Source: Colius striatus
Taxonomy: Eukaryota; Chordata; Aves; Coliiformes; Coliidae
Length of the DNA stretch: 64,000 bases
NCBI RefSeq assembly: GCF_028858725.1
Contig: NC_084781.1
Coordinates: forward strand, 2,922,513-2,986,512
Reading direction: 5' to 3'
The position numbers and the translations under genes were made by a program. Under the pieces are notes generated by a model, which worked only from the letters and a program-made list of their open reading frames with translations, did not search any database and was not told where the DNA came from. Positions 36,301-44,413 of this stretch are shown here, piece after piece. Every line of letters starts with the position of its first letter. Position 1 is the first letter of the stretch.

Positions 36301-39300
36301 CCTTGCCCTGGTTGGACCTCAGGAGGTTCCTCTGTGCCCGACTCTCAGCCTGCACAGCCCTCAGTGAACAGCAGCACGGTCTCCAGTGAATCAGCCACTC
36401 AGTGCCCTCTCCCTCTGCCCCTGCAGCCGTGGGCTTCATCAGCGAGGACGAGTACCTGGAGATCACGGGCATCACGCGGGAGCAGTCGGGCGAGTACGAG
36501 TGCAGCGCTTCCAACGACGTGGCGGCACCCGTCGTGCAGCGAGTCAAAGTCACCGTCAACTGTGAGTAGCCTGGGGGCTGTCAGGGACAGTGGGTCACCG
36601 TGCTACCCGTGAGGGGATGGGGTTGTGGTGCCAGGGAGGGGGGTGAACCCATCCTGTGGGCCTCAGAGCTGTGACAGGCAGTGGCAGATTTCCGAGCAGG
36701 TGGCGTTTTGCCCTTTTTCTGCCCCCCACTCTTCCTTTCCCGCTCCCATTTTGTTTCCACCACCTCCTCCTCAGCTGTCTCCATCAACCTGTGTTTTCCG
36801 CCCATGGCGAGATGCTGTGCTGATAACCTCCAGGGAGAGGAGAGAAGTGAGCAGTAAATAGGGTGTATATTTTTTTGCCTTCAGAAAAAAGGAGAGAGAA
36901 AGAGAGCGAGGAAGAAAGCAGCATATTTTGTGCTCAGACAAGGGTGAAGTCCCTCCTAAATCCCTCTCTGGCCACCCCTTCAGCTGCATGGGCTTAGCAC
37001 AGGGGCACATGTGGTGCCCAAAGCACACTCAGAGGAGTGTGAAGTCCCCCACAAGCCCTAAAACATCTGGAGAGCAGCACCAAGTGTAGTAGCAGCCAGG
37101 CGTGGGCTCAGAGATTATTTTGGCTCCTTCCTAAGTGCAGGGAAAGGGAATCACAGAATCAATCTCAAGGGCTGGAAAGGACCTCAAAAGCTCATCCAGT
37201 GCAACCCCCCTGCCAGAGCAGCACCACCTAGAGCAGGGCACACAGGGACTCATCCAGCTGGGTTGGGATGTGCCCAGAGAAGGAGCCTCCACAGCCCATC
37301 TGGGCAGCCCCTGCCAGGGCTCCCTCACCTCAACAGGGAACAAGTTTGTCCTTGTGTTGCTTTGGAACCTCTTCTGTTCCAGCTTGTTGCCCCTTGTCCT
37401 GTCATTGGCCATCCCTGAGCACAGCCTGGCTCCAGCCTCCTCACACCCACCCTTGATGCATTTGTAACCATGAATGAGGTCACCCCTCAGTCTCCACCAA
37501 GCTACAGAGCCCCAGCTCTTTCAGCACAAGGGAGATGCTCCAGCATTTGAGGAGCCAAGGGGCAGGGGGTATGATGCCCAGAGGCTGCTGGGCCCTGACC
37601 CCCAGTTTCCTCCCCCTCTGCAGACCCCCCGTACATCTCGGACGCGAAGAGCACCGGGGTGCCGGTGGGGCAGAAGGGCATCCTGCTCTGTGAAGCCTCT
37701 GCTGTGCCCTCTGCCGACTTCCAGTGGTACAAAGACGACAAAAGGTAAGAGCCTGGGGGGCAAAGCAGAGCAGGGGGCACCCCCAGCCCCCTGTGAGCCG
37801 TGCCCACCGCCGTGGTGGCTGGTGGAGTCACCGCTGCCCGTGCCGCTGTTGAACAGTCTCATGGTGAATCCCGGCTCAGGTGAAGCATCAGGGCTGAGAG
37901 AGATGTTGGCAGCACAAATCCCAGCACTTAGGAGTGGCTGAAGCCCCTTGTCAGCTCTTCAAACACTTTGGCCAGAAGGCAGTGTCAGCTCCTCGCTCTT
38001 GGAAAGGCGAAATTGGAGAGACAGGGTTTGCTGCACTGCAGAGACAGCCCTGCCCAGCACTGGGGCGAGGGGTTTCACCCTCAGACAGGGGTGAAGACCC
38101 TCCTAAATCCCTCTCTGGCCGCCCCTTCAGCTGCATGGGATCAGCACAGGGGCACATGTGGTGCTCATCCCATCTTCAGAGGAGCCCTCACTGGGCTGGG
38201 GTGGAAGCTGACCCTTCGAGGTCAAACAGGCAGCTCCCTCGTCCTGCGGATACGTCACAGGGGAGAGCACAGCAGGTCCCACTCTGGGCAGAGTCTCTCT
38301 TGCTTGTCCCAGGCAGTTTTTTAGCTTGTTTTTGTGTTGCTTCCCCCTAGGAAGCCCAGAGAGGCTGTGGGGTAGCCAAACACAGGATGAGCCCCGCAGG
38401 TCAGTAGTGAGGAGGAATCTTTGAGGCAAGAAAAGATGCTGCAGAAGCTAGAGGGGAGGCTGGGCTGGAGGAGAAGGAGAAAGGAGCAGGCAGGCTTCAC
38501 TCAGAAGTGGGTCAGATCAGGAGATCCCACAAAGCTGGAGGTGAATCAGTTGTTGGAGCCCAAAAGGGGTGACAATGGGAATCCAGCACCTCCCAGGAGG
38601 AAGTGGGAAGGGAAAGAGCGTGAGGGGAGCTTTAGACTGGAGATGAGGAACAACTTTTTCCCTGAGAATGTTGTTAAGACGCTTGGCAGTCCTCTCTCCT
38701 CTGGATGCCATCCCCATGACCCTCTCCTGCCTTTCTCCTAGGCTGGCTGAAGGACAGAAAGGCCTGAAGGTGGAGAACAAAGCCTTCTTCTCCAGACTGA
38801 CTTTCTTCAACGTCTCCGAGCAGGACTACGGCAACTACACCTGCGTAGCTTCCAACCAGCTAGGCAACACCAACGCCAGCATGATCCTCTACGGTGAGCA
38901 GGGCCTGGGGAGGGGACGAGGCCTGACGGGGAGGCTGCCGGCAGGAGGCACACGGGGAGGAGCTCCTTTGCCTTTTGGGAGGGCTGGGGAAGGCTGAGGG
39001 GAGACTTGGTCGCTCTCTGTAGCTACTTGAAAGGATGTTGTAGCGAGATGGGGGTTGGTCGAGATGGGGATTGGTCTCTGCTCCTAGGACGAGAGGAAAT
39101 GGCCTCAGGTTGCCCCAGGGAAGATTGAGGTTGGAGCTGAGGCAGAACTGTTTCCCTGAGAGGGGTGTCAGCCCCTGTGCCAGGCTGCCCAGGGAGCTGG
39201 GGGAGTGCCCAGCCCTGGAGGGATCCCAAAGCTGTGGAGCTGAGGTGCTGAGGCCACGGGGTAGTGCTGGGCTGGGCAGTGTCAGGTGAATGGTTGGGCT

Positions 39301-42300
39301 CCAGGAGCTTTAAGGTCTCTTCCAATGGAAACGACTCTATGATGCTGGTCCTGTCTTGCCCTGGTGTGTGGGTCAGAGGCCGTGGTGACTCCAGGGAAGG
39401 CAGAAACGCCCCAAGTGTAGCTCCTGACTCAGGTCCCACTGCTGGCCGCTGCTCAGGGGGGTTTGTCACCGCATTCGGGATGCGCCGTTGATGCAGTTAG
39501 GGCTTGGCTCTGGGTTTCCATCCTCTGCCTCTGAGGGCTACTGGGGAGAGCCTCTGTCTGAAGGCATCCCCCTGTGTTGCTGGGGACACGGCGCTGGGGC
39601 CGTCCCACGCTGCAGGGCACCATGTGTGTGTGGCCCCTCTGGCTCTGCCACCTTCTGCCGAGCAGAAATGCCCTTAGTGATGGTGCCAGAGGGATACGGG
39701 CAGCTGCAGAGGCTGGGGAGGGGGAGCAGCTCTGTACCCTCATCCAGGGGCTGTTTTCTCTGCCTGCTGGAGCATCTGACTGCTCACAGCCAGGAAGGGC
39801 TGCATCAGAATTGCCTGGGAACCCTCTTCAGCTCTTCCCCACCAGCTTTCCCAGCCATCAGTGTCCCCAGTGACTCCTGAGGCAGACCCACAGCTCTGGC
39901 ACCACAGACCCCCCCAGGCCCTGCTCCACCCGAGCCATGTGCCCATCCTCAGCTTGGTTGTTGTAGGCTGCCTGTGGGTTCGTGAGGCTAAAAGGAGGGA
40001 CCTTGGCTTGGCATCTGCAGATGCTGGTCAGATGAAAAGCCCCAGAATTAAAGACAAGGTCTCAGGTGACGGCTTGGAGAGCTGTGATGTGGCTCCTAAC
40101 CCGTGAGCCATGATTTGTGTGACTGGGTGGGATGCAGTGAAGCGTTCCACAGAACCCTAAGCTTATGTTCCCCTTCGGCTCTGACAGCACATCCCATCAG
40201 GGGACAAAATCCTTGTCCTTTGGCCACCTGTAATAGCCACAAAGCCACGCTGATTTAATTAGACCTTATTAATTGAGTCTCCTCGGAGGGATGATGGCTC
40301 CCCAGGCTGCCCCAAACCCACCACAGACCCCAGAGGACTGTGACACGTGGGGGTCCATTGGGGTTGCCCCCATGCCCTGCTCTGGAGCATCACAGGTCCC
40401 TCAGCGGCCGCTGCCGTCTCTCTGATGATGAATGTGTCTTTATTTAACCTCATGGGAGACAAAAGGGCGGGAGATCTGTCTCTCCCATGAGGTTCTGGGG
40501 GAGGATTTGAGGAGGATCCCCTTTTCCCTGAAGCTGAGCGAGCGTTTTGGTGCTTTTCTCCCCCCTCAAACTCAGTTTAATCCACGTGGTGCCAGGACAT
40601 GAGCTTCCCTGGGGCTGTGGGACAGAGGCAATGTACAGCACATCTTCTTATCCTCTTTTTTTCCCACATCTGGTGTTTCTTGGAGCTCACCTGGTGCTTT
40701 ATTTACCACGTAGCACTTGTGACTGTCAGCCTGTTGCCTTGTTCCGTGGCTCCTTTGGCGCTGTGGGTAACACGATGGAGCTGAAGCTGCATCATGTTGT
40801 GTGGAGTCAGGGAGGGAACCAAAAAGTCCTCTGCTTATCCCCTCAGGTGCACGTCGCTTCCCACAGGCTGACGTAGGGTGATCAATCCCTTGGGGATGTT
40901 GCAGGGGTACGGAGCAGGATGGGCACTGAACTCATGCCTGAGGGCAACGGGAGGAGCGCAGGGGACAGCTGAACCCCCCCAAATCTCCTCAGTGCCAGCC
41001 CCACGATTTGCTTTTTGCTCAGGCTCAGCTCCTGCAGCACTTCCCAGACGAGGGGGACCATGGCCCCCAGGCACCAGGGTGCGGCTGGGGCAGCAGCATC
41101 CCCCTGAGCCCGTTTTCCCCGTGCCCAGGGCAGCCGGAGCGAAGCGCCTCGAGCCCGCGCTTCCCACTGCCCTCCTGCCTTAACTGTCGCTTGTTCTTTA
41201 ATTTTTTAGAAGAGACAACTACAGCTCTGACACCCTGGAAAGGTCAGTAATTTGGGGAACCACCCCAACACCACCCAGCGCTCCCCTTCCCGCTCCGTTT
41301 CCCCACGGGCACCTCTGGCTCCCGTCCCAAGTGCTCCCGGTGGGAGCCACGGCCCCTGCCACCCCACTAATGACTTGGGGCTTTCTCGCTGCTGCCCTCC
41401 CACCCTGCCTCCTCCCCGCAGCCCACTCTGTCTGTCTGGTGGCCCTCTGTGCCCCCTGCATGCCCCACTCCCGCTGTGCCCCCCTCGCTGTCGCCAGGCC
41501 CAGGCAGGGATGTCATCCCCGCCTTGCTGCGTGACTGGGTCTCGTGGCAGGTCCTTCCTCCTCTTAGATGCTGCTAGTGCTGTTTTTTCCGGGGTGTGGT
41601 AGGGATGGAGAGGCATCCAGTCCTCTTCCCATTGTTATTTGTAGCTGGGACAATCAGCACCCTGCTGTGCTGTCTTTCATTCAACCATGGCTTGACTGAC
41701 TTCCCCTTGATTTTGGGGCTCCACAGGCAGGTGGCTTCATTGGTGATGCATTGAGTGGTCAGGCCTCAGGACGACTCTGAGCTCTGGAGATGGTCACATC
41801 TCCAGCTCTGCCTTTGCTTCCCGGCCACCGTGGGATTCATGGCTGTGGGAAGCATCGTGAGGCATCTGTGAGCAGGGGCAGGACACCAAATGGTTCATGG
41901 TCGAGCTGTGGAGCAAGGGGATGAGCCCCAGAGTTTCACAACTGACCTCAGGGGCAGCCTCACTCACCCAGGACACCGACCCTGGTGCCATCCTGAGGTC
42001 TCTTCCCTCCCAAGTGTTTCTCTAGACCCATATTTTGTGGTGGTTCTGGTGAAAGCCACTGGGTCGGGCACCTTCCGTGCCCTTCCCACAGGGAGTCTGG
42101 AGCTCCTGACCCCTAAAAGGACTGTCCCCAAGCGTGGATGGGCCTGGCTCTTCTTGACCACCCTCTCTCTTCATCCCTCATTCTTCTAGAGGTAGCTTGG
42201 GGCAGTGGCAGAGTGTGTGATCAGTGGTGAGTCCCACACGGGCGCAGGGGAGGCACGGAACACCGAGTCCTGAGCCTAGCGCTGGTGTCTGCTGGGTGGG

Positions 42301-42698
42301 CACATGGGTGTTGTGCCTTCCCAAAGGGGAACAAGTAGGGAATAATGGGGCTGACAGTGTGTTTGGCCAAAGCCATCATCCCTACAAGAGTGGCTCGAAG
42401 CTTGGCCAAGGGCATTAGAGGATGGTTTGAAGCCAGGGGAGGGTCATGTCCCAAAGACTCGAGGGGGGACGGCTGTCACCGTGCCCTTGGGGGCAGCACA
42501 GGGGAGTGGCACCAGGGCTGGGAGGGGCTCAAAACCGAGTTGCTTTGCTTTTGGATCTCGTGACTAACCGGGGGGGTGTCCCTGTCCCCCTCCGCAGGCC
42601 CCGGCGCGGTGCACGACGGCAACAACGGCGCGTGGCGGCGAGCAGCCTGCCCGTGGCTGCTGGCCCTCCCGTTCGCCCAGCTCGCCCGCCTCTTTTGA
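18238..42698 (+). CDS. NTM: Neurotrimin (NTM/CEPU-1), IgLON cell-adhesion protein; joined coding region, 5' part outside window
   Basis: Six plus-strand exons (18238-18363, 36427-36561, 37624-37744, 38742-38893, optional 41210-41242, 42598-42698) join in frame, each intron splitting a codon with GT-AG borders. They encode the second and third Ig domains and the C-terminal GPI-attachment signal of a neurotrimin-type IgLON. The Ig2 starter [11 protein letters not shown], the [11 protein letters not shown] block and the GPGAVHDG tail identify the family. NTM is chosen over OPCML because of ISPK-AVGF at the Ig2 exon junction and the conserved NTM/OPCML convergent synteny. The signal-peptide and Ig1 exons were not found in 1-18237, so they lie upstream of the window. 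Known role of the family: GPI-linked neuronal surface proteins that dimerise and modulate neurite outgrowth and synapse formation. Identity is very likely; the exact isoform set is inferred. Confidence 0.95.
19425..19630 (+). repeat. Pyrimidine-rich low-complexity tract
   Basis: About 200 bp dominated by C and T (CTTTCTCCTCTTCCCC, CTCCTGTTCCTCTAGG) in the long NTM intron. There is no exon after it. Confidence 0.6.
22541..22690 (+). mobile_element. MIR-like SINE fragment
   Basis: TTTAACCTCCGTGGCCCTCAG, then GAGGATAAATACATTGAAGG and CGGTAGTAATCAC, in the order of an old MIR-type element. Confidence 0.45.
24260..24686 (+). mobile_element. CR1 LINE 3' fragment
   Basis: It contains GGAGAAAAGGAGGCTGAGGG, the TTCCCTGAGAGGGGTGTCAG block and a terminal AATTCTATGATT. 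The same subfamily occurs at 34790 and 38985. Confidence 0.88.
25085..25153 (+). mobile_element. CR1 LINE 3' end fragment
   Basis: GTGGTTGGACTGGATCTTAG followed by TCTTTTCCAA and ATGACTCTGTG matches the CR1 3' terminus. Confidence 0.65.
27130..27300 (+). mobile_element. CR1 LINE fragment
   Basis: GTGAGGAGGAAAGGCTGTGA, GTTTAGCCTGGAGAAGG and GGGTGTCAGGAGGATGAGG are internal CR1 3'-region motifs. It has no 3' terminus. Confidence 0.75.
30895..31345 (+). mobile_element. CR1 LINE fragment
   Basis: It contains GGTGAGGCCTCATCTGGAGT, TGTGTCCAGTTCCTGGG and CAGCCTGGAGAAGAGAAGG, the region just after the CR1 ORF2 end. Confidence 0.85.
32100..32560. other. Candidate conserved noncoding element
   Basis: It is repeat-free and AT-rich with many homeobox-type cores (TAATTAACTAGTTA, TAATTTTTATTG) and GTATAAAGATTTATAGACC. 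It looks like the deep-conserved intronic elements typical of IgLON loci. No alignment was available, so this is inference. Confidence 0.35.
34790..35024 (+). mobile_element. CR1 LINE 3' fragment
   Basis: It has the same TTTTTCCCTGAGAGGGGTGT block as at 24260 and ends CCAACCCAAATGATTCTGTG. Confidence 0.85.
35405..35600. other. Candidate conserved noncoding element
   Basis: A repeat-free AT-rich block (AATTTATTTCCTAATGCTGC, TTAATTTATAAATTACA, CTATTATTAATTTCAG) between two CR1 insertions in the long NTM intron. Conservation is inferred from composition only. Confidence 0.35.
35843..36385 (-). mobile_element. CR1 LINE fragment abutting NTM exon
   Basis: It starts GACAGAATCACACAGAGTCG and continues in antisense CR1 order through ACACAGGACTCCAGATGAGG to GACCTCAGGAGGTTCCTCTG. 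It stops about 40 bp before exon 36427. Confidence 0.8.
36427..36561 (+). CDS. NTM: NTM exon, second half of Ig domain 2
   Basis: This 135-bp exon has acceptor CTGCAG at 36421-36426 and donor GTGAGT at 36562. It encodes [20 protein letters not shown], the second Ig2 disulphide cysteine in the Y-E-C motif, and the closing strand that ends VKVTVN. The acidic SEDEYLEI block and the D-x-G-x-Y-x-C-like core (here QSGEYEC) are Ig C2-type hallmarks conserved in all IgLONs. The exon has the same length and phase as OPCML 50877-51011. A CR1 fragment (35843 to about 36385) ends only some 40 bp upstream, so the branch-point region abuts transposon-derived DNA. Confidence 0.96.
36933..37037 (+). repeat. 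105-bp direct repeat, copy 1
   Basis: It aligns without gaps to 38080-38184 (constant offset 1147), with about a dozen mismatches by eye. Shared core: CTCCTAAATCCCTCTCTGGC and GGGGCACATGTGGTGC. It does not look like CR1. Confidence 0.8.
37150..37545 (-). mobile_element. CR1 LINE 3' fragment
   Basis: It starts TCACAGAATCAATCTCAAGG and includes CTTGTTGCCCCTTGTCCTGT and GTCACCCCTCAGTCTCC, all CR1 antisense hallmarks. Confidence 0.88.
37624..37744 (+). CDS. NTM: NTM exon, first part of Ig domain 3
   Basis: This 121-bp exon has acceptor CTGCAG ending at 37623 and donor GTAAGA at 37745. The codon split across the upstream junction gives Tyr, so the domain opens with the invariant IgLON motif YPPYIS. 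It continues through [15 protein letters not shown], which holds the first Ig3 cysteine, to FQWYKDDKR, which holds the core tryptophan. It has the same length and phases as OPCML 50675-50795. Two copies of a 105-bp intronic repeat (36933-37037 and 38080-38184) lie on either side of this exon. Confidence 0.96.
38080..38184 (+). repeat. 105-bp direct repeat, copy 2
   Basis: This is the partner of 36933-37037, on the other side of NTM exon 37624-37744. Similarity ends sharply at both borders. It is either a local duplication or an unnamed interspersed repeat. Confidence 0.8.
38610..38690 (+). mobile_element. Possible degraded CR1 piece
   Basis: GGGGAGCTTTAGACTGGAGATGAGG followed by AACTTTTTCCCTGAGAA in shortened form resembles the CR1 3' region. 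It is short and weak. (Positions about 38621-38664.). Confidence 0.4.
38742..38893 (+). CDS. NTM: NTM exon, second part of Ig domain 3
   Basis: This 152-bp exon has acceptor TCCTAG ending at 38741 and donor GTGAGC at 38894. It carries the end of Ig3: [16 protein letters not shown], the N-V-S sequon in FFNVSEQD, the tyrosine-corner motif DYGNYTC with the second cysteine, and LGNTNAS with another sequon, ending MILYG. It has the same size and phase as OPCML 50295-50446. If the donor is not used, the frame stays open for about 34 codons to a stop at 38995-38997, which would give a hydrophilic tail with no GPI signal. Confidence 0.96.
38894..41209 (+). other. NTM: NTM intron before the microexon
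   Basis: This 2,316-bp intron begins with a CR1 fragment at 38985-39344. From 39345 to 41209 I see no repeat or coding feature apart from the microexon's branch-like site and T-rich tract at its end. Confidence 0.85.
38985..39344 (+). mobile_element. CR1 LINE 3' fragment
   Basis: It contains AAGGCTGAGGGGAGACTTGG, the TTTCCCTGAGAGGGGTGTCA block and a terminal ACGACTCTATGATG. Confidence 0.88.
41210..41242 (+). CDS. NTM: NTM cassette microexon (11 codons, juxtamembrane stalk)
   Basis: This 33-bp exon (a multiple of three) lies between the Ig3 exon and the GPI exon. With one base from the preceding exon it encodes [11 protein letters not shown], a Thr-rich stalk insert between the Ig3 end (LYG) and GPGAV. 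It has a strong acceptor: a TTAAC branch-like site near 41180, a T-rich tract, and TTTTTTAG ending at 41209. The donor is weak, GTCAGT with C at +3. Phase is compatible with either inclusion or skipping. A TGCATG (RBFOX-type) element lies about 215 bp downstream at 41457-41462. I recall the insert in chicken CEPU-1 but cannot check it here. No equivalent was found in the OPCML interval 48996-50294. Confidence 0.85.
41243..42597 (+). other. NTM: NTM intron after the microexon
   Basis: This 1,355-bp intron has no recognised repeat. It contains a TGCATG element at 41457-41462. The 3' end is C/T-rich before CCGCAG. Confidence 0.85.
41457..41462 (+). promoter_or_regulatory. TGCATG element downstream of NTM microexon
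   Basis: UGCAUG is the RBFOX binding hexamer; downstream intronic copies promote inclusion of neuronal cassette exons. This one is 215 bp past the microexon donor. A single hexamer can occur by chance. Confidence 0.35.
42598..42698 (+). CDS. NTM: NTM terminal coding exon, GPI-attachment signal
   Basis: The acceptor is CCGCAG ending at 42597. With the split Gly codon the exon encodes [13 protein letters not shown], then RR, then a hydrophobic stretch ([12 protein letters not shown]) ending ARLF and TGA at 42696-42698. The layout (small-residue region DGNNG, short basic spacer, hydrophobic C-terminus) is a GPI-anchor addition signal; the likely omega site is in the N-N-G region. The 101-bp coding part equals the OPCML counterpart (48895-48995). 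The hydrophobic segment is short and interrupted by Arg near the end, but the family keeps a basic residue there (human ends LLKF, from memory). Confidence 0.95.
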
Positions 42699-42750
42699 CC
42701 CCGGAGCACCACGGCCAGCGAGCAGAAAGGAGAGGAAGAGAAGAGAGATA

Positions 42751-42785
42751 GAAAAGAAAGAAAGAAAGAAAGAAAGAAAGAAAAG
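42751..42785 (+). repeat. (GAAA)n microsatellite in NTM 3'UTR
   Basis: It is a tetranucleotide run of about eight units, starting some 50 bp after the NTM stop codon. Confidence 0.95.
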
Positions 42786-43151
42786 TGTTCACCTGTTTCC
42801 GAAAATAATCATAAGAATTGAGAGAGTATCCGGCCAGGCCACCTGAGGGAGGGGAGAGAGGAGAGAAACTAAACACACGCAAAAAAACCCAACCCCGCAA
42901 CGGAAAGGAGAGAAGAGGAGGAAAAAAATACCCAAGGCTTCCTGCTGAAGATGCAACGCCACCCAGTCCTTTTCTTCCCCCCCCATTTGGTTATTTTTTC
43001 CCCTTTTCCCCCCCGTTTTCACCGCGGGACAGCGCAGAGGGACGGGCGGGACGCGGCGCGGCGCTTCCTCCCTCCGCCCTCCGTCCGGATGCGCCGGGTC
43101 TCTTCTCTGCTGAGATTTCCCCGTCTTCTCATGGACCATTTGTGTTTCAGA

Positions 43152-43208
43152 ATATATATATATGTATCTCCACACATACATATATATATATATGTATAGA
43201 TATATAGA
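43152..43208. repeat. (TA)n microsatellite, interrupted, in NTM 3'UTR
   Basis: TA runs at 43152-43165 and 43176-43208 are separated by GTATCTCCACACA. Confidence 0.9.
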
Positions 43209-43439
43209 TCTTCAACAGTTTCCACCAAGGGAAAGGGAGGCAGGAGACCCCCAGCCCCCGCGTTCATCGCACCACTCGTGGACATCGTGAATGAGAAAGG
43301 GATTCTGAGTCGTGGTTGAGTTTATTGGTTGTTACTTTCTGAGATGAGCCTAGAACTCTTAGTTCCTAAAAAATACCCAACAGAAATGCAAAAAAAAAAC
43401 CAACCACCAACCCCACACCAAACCAACCCCAACAAAAAC

Positions 43440-43612
43440 AACCCAAGGGAAAGAAGAGGGAAATGAAGAAGCAATTGAGAGAGAGGGGGAGCGAGTGGAG
43501 AGAAGAAGTCGGTTTGCTGAGCAGGCGACTGACCCAGGAGGTTTGTGAGTCGGCGGGGAAGGAGGAGGAGGAAGAGGAAGAGGAGGAGGAAGAAGAGTCC
43601 TGCGCCAACCCG
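43440..43612 (+). repeat. Purine-rich low-complexity tract in NTM 3'UTR
   Basis: GAGGAGGAAGAGGAAGAGG-type sequence, densest at 43559-43599, on the transcribed strand. Confidence 0.8.
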
Positions 43613-43724
43613 CCCTCCCCCTCCCGAAACCGACCCCAGGAGCGGTCGGCCGAACAGTTGCCGCCGAGGGCACGGGCGCCGTGCGGCCCAGGCGGAGGAG
43701 GGAGATGCTGAATCTTTTTATGGG

Positions 43725-43771
43725 ATATATATATACAGTATATATAAATATACATATATATATATATATAA
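43725..43771. repeat. (TA)n microsatellite in NTM 3'UTR
   Basis: It is a TA dinucleotide tract with a few interruptions (ACAGTA, AAATATAC). Confidence 0.9.
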
Positions 43772-44049
43772 TTTTTTCTTTCTGTTAGCGTTCTAGCCAC
43801 GGTTCCCAGCAGGGTCCTTCCGCTGCCATTACTGCATGCTGTATATGGAGTTAGGTGTGTATCGGTGCTCAGCGAGACCACGGTCTCGGCCCACGCGGCC
43901 CCCTCAGCACCCCCCTCTCCCCCTTTGCCTTTCGTCCCTGCTCCCCTTCGGGTCACCGGGGAGGAAGGGCCACGGGGGGAGACCAGGGGCCCCTCTCCAT
44001 CGCCTTCCCCGGAGGGAGCGAGGGAGATCTATATAGCTCATGCTATATT

Positions 44050-44083
<34 letters not shown>

Positions 44084-44140
44084 AGTGTCTGTGTGTGTAT
44101 GTGTGTGTGTGTGTGAATATATATATATATATATATATAA
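44050..44140. repeat. Compound (TA)n-(TG)n-(TA)n repeat in NTM 3'UTR
   Basis: TA 44050-44070, TG-rich 44071-44115, TA 44117-44140. In the RNA the flanking UA arms can pair and present a UG-rich loop. Confidence 0.92.
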
Positions 44141-44326
44141 AGCAGCACAAGAGAAAAGCAGCAAGGAAAAGGCGGCGAAGCTCTCGGCACGGCAGCCGGA
44201 GCGCGGCACCGGGCGTCCCCCCGCGCTCGGCTCGGTTTCTCCTCCTTCGGTTGTCCTTTCCTTCCCTCCCCCGGGGACACGCGGGGGCCCGGGCGGGCGG
44301 CGAGGGGGGGCTCTCTCTGCCTATCC

Positions 44327-44332
44327 ATTAAA
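44327..44332 (+). promoter_or_regulatory. NTM: Poly(A) signal ATTAAA of NTM
   Basis: The common variant hexamer ATTAAA is followed within about 15-50 bp by a GT-rich stretch (TTCCATGTGG, then GGTTGTGGTG near 44360), the usual arrangement for cleavage around 44345-44355. I saw no other AATAAA or ATTAAA on the plus strand between the stop codon and this point. Confidence 0.7.
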
Positions 44333-44413
44333 ACGATTGTTCCATGTGGCCGCTCCGTCTGGTTGTGGTGCTCATTGCGGCCGCCCCGCGCTCTCCCTCC
44401 CTCCCTCCTTCCT

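Larger units (their letters stand above)
18364..36426 (+). other. NTM: NTM intron splitting Ig domain 2 (18 kb)
   Basis: This complete 18,063-bp intron interrupts Ig2; the homologous OPCML intron (51012-51739) is 728 bp. Contents: pyrimidine-rich DNA at 19425-19630, a MIR-like piece at 22541-22690, CR1 fragments at 24260-24686, 25085-25153, 27130-27300, 30895-31345, 34790-35024 and 35843-36385, a short (ATT)n at 33090-33121, and AT-rich candidate conserved blocks at 26290-26520, 32100-32560 and 35405-35600. No further exon or RNA gene was recognised. Confidence 0.85.
36562..37623 (+). other. NTM: NTM intron between Ig2 and Ig3
   Basis: This 1,062-bp intron holds one copy of a 105-bp direct repeat (36933-37037) and a CR1 fragment (37150-37545) that stops about 80 bp before the next exon. 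Confidence 0.9.
37745..38741 (+). other. NTM: NTM intron within Ig3
   Basis: This 997-bp intron has the second copy of the 105-bp direct repeat (38080-38184) and a weak CR1-like piece (about 38610-38690) just upstream of the next exon. Confidence 0.9.
42699..44350 (+). other. NTM: NTM 3' untranslated region
   Basis: The region runs from the TGA to about 20 bp after the only good poly(A) hexamer on this strand (ATTAAA, 44327-44332). It begins with a (GAAA)n run (42751-42785) and a CpG-rich part to about 43130. It then has several (TA)n tracts (43152-43208, 43725-43771), an A/C-rich stretch (43388-43445), a purine-rich block (43440-43612) and a compound TA-TG-TA array (44050-44140). Open frames here, such as the Tyr-Ile repeats, are microsatellite translation artefacts. 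The end point is inferred from signals, not from a transcript. Confidence 0.75.

Noticed and set aside
24260..39344. Active CR1 LINE with reverse transcriptase
   Set aside because: All CR1 pieces are 5'-truncated fragments of about 550 bp or less; no ORF2 catalytic motif was seen.
43855..44331. Frames with Tyr-Ile or Cys-Val repeats
   Set aside because: Translation of (TA)n and (TG)n microsatellites in the NTM 3'UTR.
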